This document shows, one piece after another, positions 62,162 through 64,000 of a stretch of DNA of 64,000 nt (positions within the stretch are counted from its first letter, which is position 1; every line of letters begins with the position of its first letter). Below the pieces are notes generated by a model, which made no database searches, had not been told where the DNA came from, and worked only from the letters and a program-made list of their open reading frames with translations. A program made the position numbers and the translations under genes. The stretch is from Bifidobacteriaceae bacterium UBA2724 (GTDB taxonomy: Bacteria; Actinomycetota; Actinomycetes; Actinomycetales; Bifidobacteriaceae), in the NCBI GenBank assembly GCA_002353815.1, contig DEKK01000006.1, positions 137,988 through 201,987 on the forward strand. Direction: 5' to 3'.

Positions 62162-63697
62162 CTATCGTGCCGAGATTTCCTCGGCAAGGGCCTGCACGGC
62201 GTAGAGGGGAACGCTGCGAATCGCATTGTCGAATCCGAAGTTCTTTGTGCTGACTCGCACCATATAGTCGGGAGAGTACTTGGCTTGGAAGGATGTGAGA
62301 CTGCGTGCCGACACGTTCCGTCCCGACTTCACCTCCAGCGGGAGCGCCCAGCGATGGGGCTCGCCAGCCATTGTCGACGCATGCGGAGCCGGTGCTTCCG
62401 ATTCTCCTGGCATGCCATGTCCACCAGAGGTCGGTTGCATCGTATTCCGTTGCGGTGTCTCGACATCCAGCAGGAACTCAAGCTCCCCTTTGCTGGGAGT
62501 ACCCCAGTAATACGGCTTGAGACCGGATGTGACGAGGGTTTGCATCACGAAGTTCTCCGCAATAGCACCGCGGAAATTCGCCGATTTCGCATCTGCCGGG
62601 TTCAGTTGCGACAACGTGGCATTGTATCTGGCCATGAGCAGCCCGGTATCTTCCAGATAGACCTTGAACGCCGTCGGGTTCTCGAACGCCGCCAGCGGGG
62701 AGACGGGCTCCGTGACCTGCGTGCACAGATTCACGATGCCGGCGGAGGCCAGCCAGTCGATAGCCGGAGCGTATTGCGCGGCGCGTGCGCCCGAGCGGAT
62801 GGCCTTGTATTGGAACTTGTGGTTCTCCTTGGCCAGCTGTGCGGGAATTGAATGCCATGCCTCGAAAATTTTCGCGCTGTCCTCGGTCTGGACGTACTTG
62901 ATCATGTCCGCCTCATATGCGGTGTTGATGGCACTTTGCACGGTGCGCGCTGCGGAGAGAGCATGGGGTGACGGAGTCCCGGCGAGAGAGTATGGTCCGT
63001 TGCCTCGTGCAGCGACGAAAGCCTGCACGGCTTCGGGCATGCCGCCGACCGTCATATACAGCCGCGACAGGGCGATGAGCGGAGCATGGAACGCGATGGG
63101 GGAGCCCGTGATGAGGCCGTGGCGGATGTCGGAGATGGCGCCGGAGAACCCCAGAGCGTCGAGAAATTCGTGGAAAGTCAGCGGGTGCACGGGAAGCAGC
63201 GTGACCTTGCCGACGGGGAAGGAGTATTTGCTGCGGTTGACGGCGACACCGAGGAGACTGCCGGCGACCGCGACATGGTATTCCGGCGCCTCGTCGCAAA
63301 AGTATTTCAACGATGTCAGCGCCCGTTCGCATAGCTGGACCTCGTCGAAAACGATCAGCGTGCGTTCAGGGGCGATGCTGATTCCCAGAAGCAGCTCGAG
63401 CTTGCGCACGATATCGGCCGGGCTGATCGAATCGTCGAACGCCGATGCGGCTTGCGGAGTCTGTGAGAAATCGATGAATGCGAGGTTGGCATATCGGACG
63501 GCGGCGAGCTTTTTCAGTGCGTGCGTCTTGCCGGTCTGCCGCGCTCCGAGCAATACGAGTGGTTTGCGCGATGGGTTCGCGGACCAGTTCGTGAGAGCGT
63601 CGTCCAGGGTACGGTGGAATTCTGGGGCGTTGGCGGGCGTGGTGTTTGGTTCCATGGGCTGTGTGTTCTCCAGATGGTATGTGAAAGTGGTGCGCAA
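62162..63697 (-). CDS. AAA ATPase with DUF4143-type C-terminal domain
   Basis: A protein of up to 511 residues. The N-terminal AAA domain has Walker A LLGARQTGKTHALK and Walker B TLIVFDEVQLCERAL, followed by the sensor-like VAVAGSLLGVA. The C-terminal half matches the DUF4143 nuclease-like domain, with GAIAENFVMQTLV, PYYWGTPSKGELEFLLD and LPLEVKSGRN (an E-K pair as in PD-(D/E)XK folds). The start is uncertain: TTG at 63697 or ATG at 63655, neither with an ideal ribosome site. The function of this common, often horizontally moved family is unproven. An A/T-rich operator-like region lies upstream. Confidence 0.85.
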   Translation of the reverse strand: MRTTFTYHLENTQPMEPNTTPANAPEFHRTLDDALTNWSANPSRKPLVLLGARQTGKTHALKKLAAVRYANLAFIDFSQTPQAASAFDDSISPADIVRKLELLLGISIAPERTLIVFDEVQLCERALTSLKYFCDEAPEYHVAVAGSLLGVAVNRSKYSFPVGKVTLLPVHPLTFHEFLDALGFSGAISDIRHGLITGSPIAFHAPLIALSRLYMTVGGMPEAVQAFVAARGNGPYSLAGTPSPHALSAARTVQSAINTAYEADMIKYVQTEDSAKIFEAWHSIPAQLAKENHKFQYKAIRSGARAAQYAPAIDWLASAGIVNLCTQVTEPVSPLAAFENPTAFKVYLEDTGLLMARYNATLSQLNPADAKSANFRGAIAENFVMQTLVTSGLKPYYWGTPSKGELEFLLDVETPQRNTMQPTSGGHGMPGESEAPAPHASTMAGEPHRWALPLEVKSGRNVSARSLTSFQAKYSPDYMVRVSTKNFGFDNAIRSVPLYAVQALAEEISAR

Positions 63698-63721
63698 TGA
63701 CTCTAGGTGAATCGTAACTCG

Positions 63722-63780
63722 AAAAAAGTGTTAAAACCGACATTTATTTCTGGAAAAAAGTGTTGATGCTAACACTTTTT
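63722..63780 (-). promoter_or_regulatory. A/T-rich triple half-site upstream of the ATPase gene
   Basis: The sequence AAAAAAGTGTT appears at 63722 and again at 63754 (32 bp apart, three helical turns). The second copy forms a perfect inverted repeat with AACACTTTTT at 63771-63780 across GATGCT. It lies upstream of the reverse-strand ATPase gene and looks like an autoregulatory operator. On the forward strand it could also fold as a terminator with a T-run. Confidence 0.6.
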
Positions 63781-63846
63781 CCCGGCAGAACATGCGTGGG
63801 GAGGGGAAGGGCGGTTCGACGATATCGATTCAGTGTTATGTGCCAT

Positions 63847-64000
63847 CGAGGGTACACGATTCTGCACCTTCGGTGCGGGTTGGGCCTCCCAAACAGGGCC
63901 TTGCCCTTCCTAACTTGGGTCGAGGGTGCACGGGATTGCACCCTCGACGGGAGTTAGGCGACCTGGTGGGGAGTTGGGCCGGGGTAATTGGGGTCGAGGG
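63847..64000. repeat. Palindrome array C: copies at 74 bp period, continuing past the window
   Basis: Copies start at 63847 and 63921, and CGAGGG of a third begins at 63995, exactly 74 bp on. The spacer 63873-63920 is highly similar to spacer 61123-61171 of array A, so about 100 bp (two palindromes and their spacer) is duplicated. The second copy has nine paired bases per arm. Confidence 0.88.

Noticed and set aside
61023..64000. CRISPR array
   Set aside because: Repeats are 26 bp with variable centres, spacers are 48-49 bp and partly similar to each other, and genes interrupt the series. No cas gene is present.
61023..64000. Integron attC sites
   Set aside because: GTTAGGC- or GTTGGGC-like cores occur in some spacers, but no matching RYYYAAC partner was found and no integron integrase is in the window. 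The idea is not excluded for the wider genome.

Overview
The window reads as a chromosomal segment of a high-G+C actinobacterium, almost certainly a Bifidobacterium. Reasons: a giant single-chain (type I) fatty acid synthase beside a fused biotin carboxylase/BCCP and a carboxyltransferase; the order rpoA-rplQ-truA; an AdnAB-type helicase-nuclease; dapA next to RNase J; leaderless promoters; and strong G/C bias at third codon positions. The species cannot be named from sequence alone. No insertion sequence, prophage or rRNA operon was seen.

Layout. 1-6250: end of the alpha operon (rpoA 3' end, rplQ), then a reverse-strand LPXTG surface protein placed between rplQ and truA. 6435-9538: a circularly permuted ATP-grasp/alpha-E protein with a transglutaminase-like protein, a conserved pair of unsettled function, then tRNA-Ser(CGA). 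9948-14299: a membrane-anchored HNH/Excalibur nuclease, a patatin-like lipase, a decayed short-chain dehydrogenase and an orphan AmrS-type radical SAM protein. 14586-22660: rpoB-rpoC with a recognisable promoter and a perfect palindromic terminator. 22930-40112: the lipid/biotin block. A PucR-type regulator (FasR-like) and the biotin transporter bioY run leftward; birA, accBC, accD, fas and acpS run rightward. Biotin uptake, biotin attachment, malonyl-CoA formation, chain synthesis and ACP priming are thus all in one place. 40720-50207: two overlapping 1,580-residue helicase-nucleases (AdnA/AdnB-like). 50856-58822: GNAT, MFS transporter, dapB, glf (reverse), dapA, RNase J. 59001-60632: PutP-like symporter (reverse).

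60900-64000 is the accessory end. It holds a GNAT gene and a DUF4143-type ATPase embedded in a family of 26-bp palindromes that recur at 74-75 bp intervals, about seven helical turns, in three separate clusters. The GNAT gene lies between 43-bp direct repeats that contain the palindrome, and a roughly 100-bp two-palindrome unit is repeated on both sides of the accessory genes. The last cluster runs off the window edge. I could not match this element to a named family, and it is the best candidate here for something undescribed.

Functions are from recognisable motifs and general family knowledge; no database search was run. Promoter and terminator calls are by eye.
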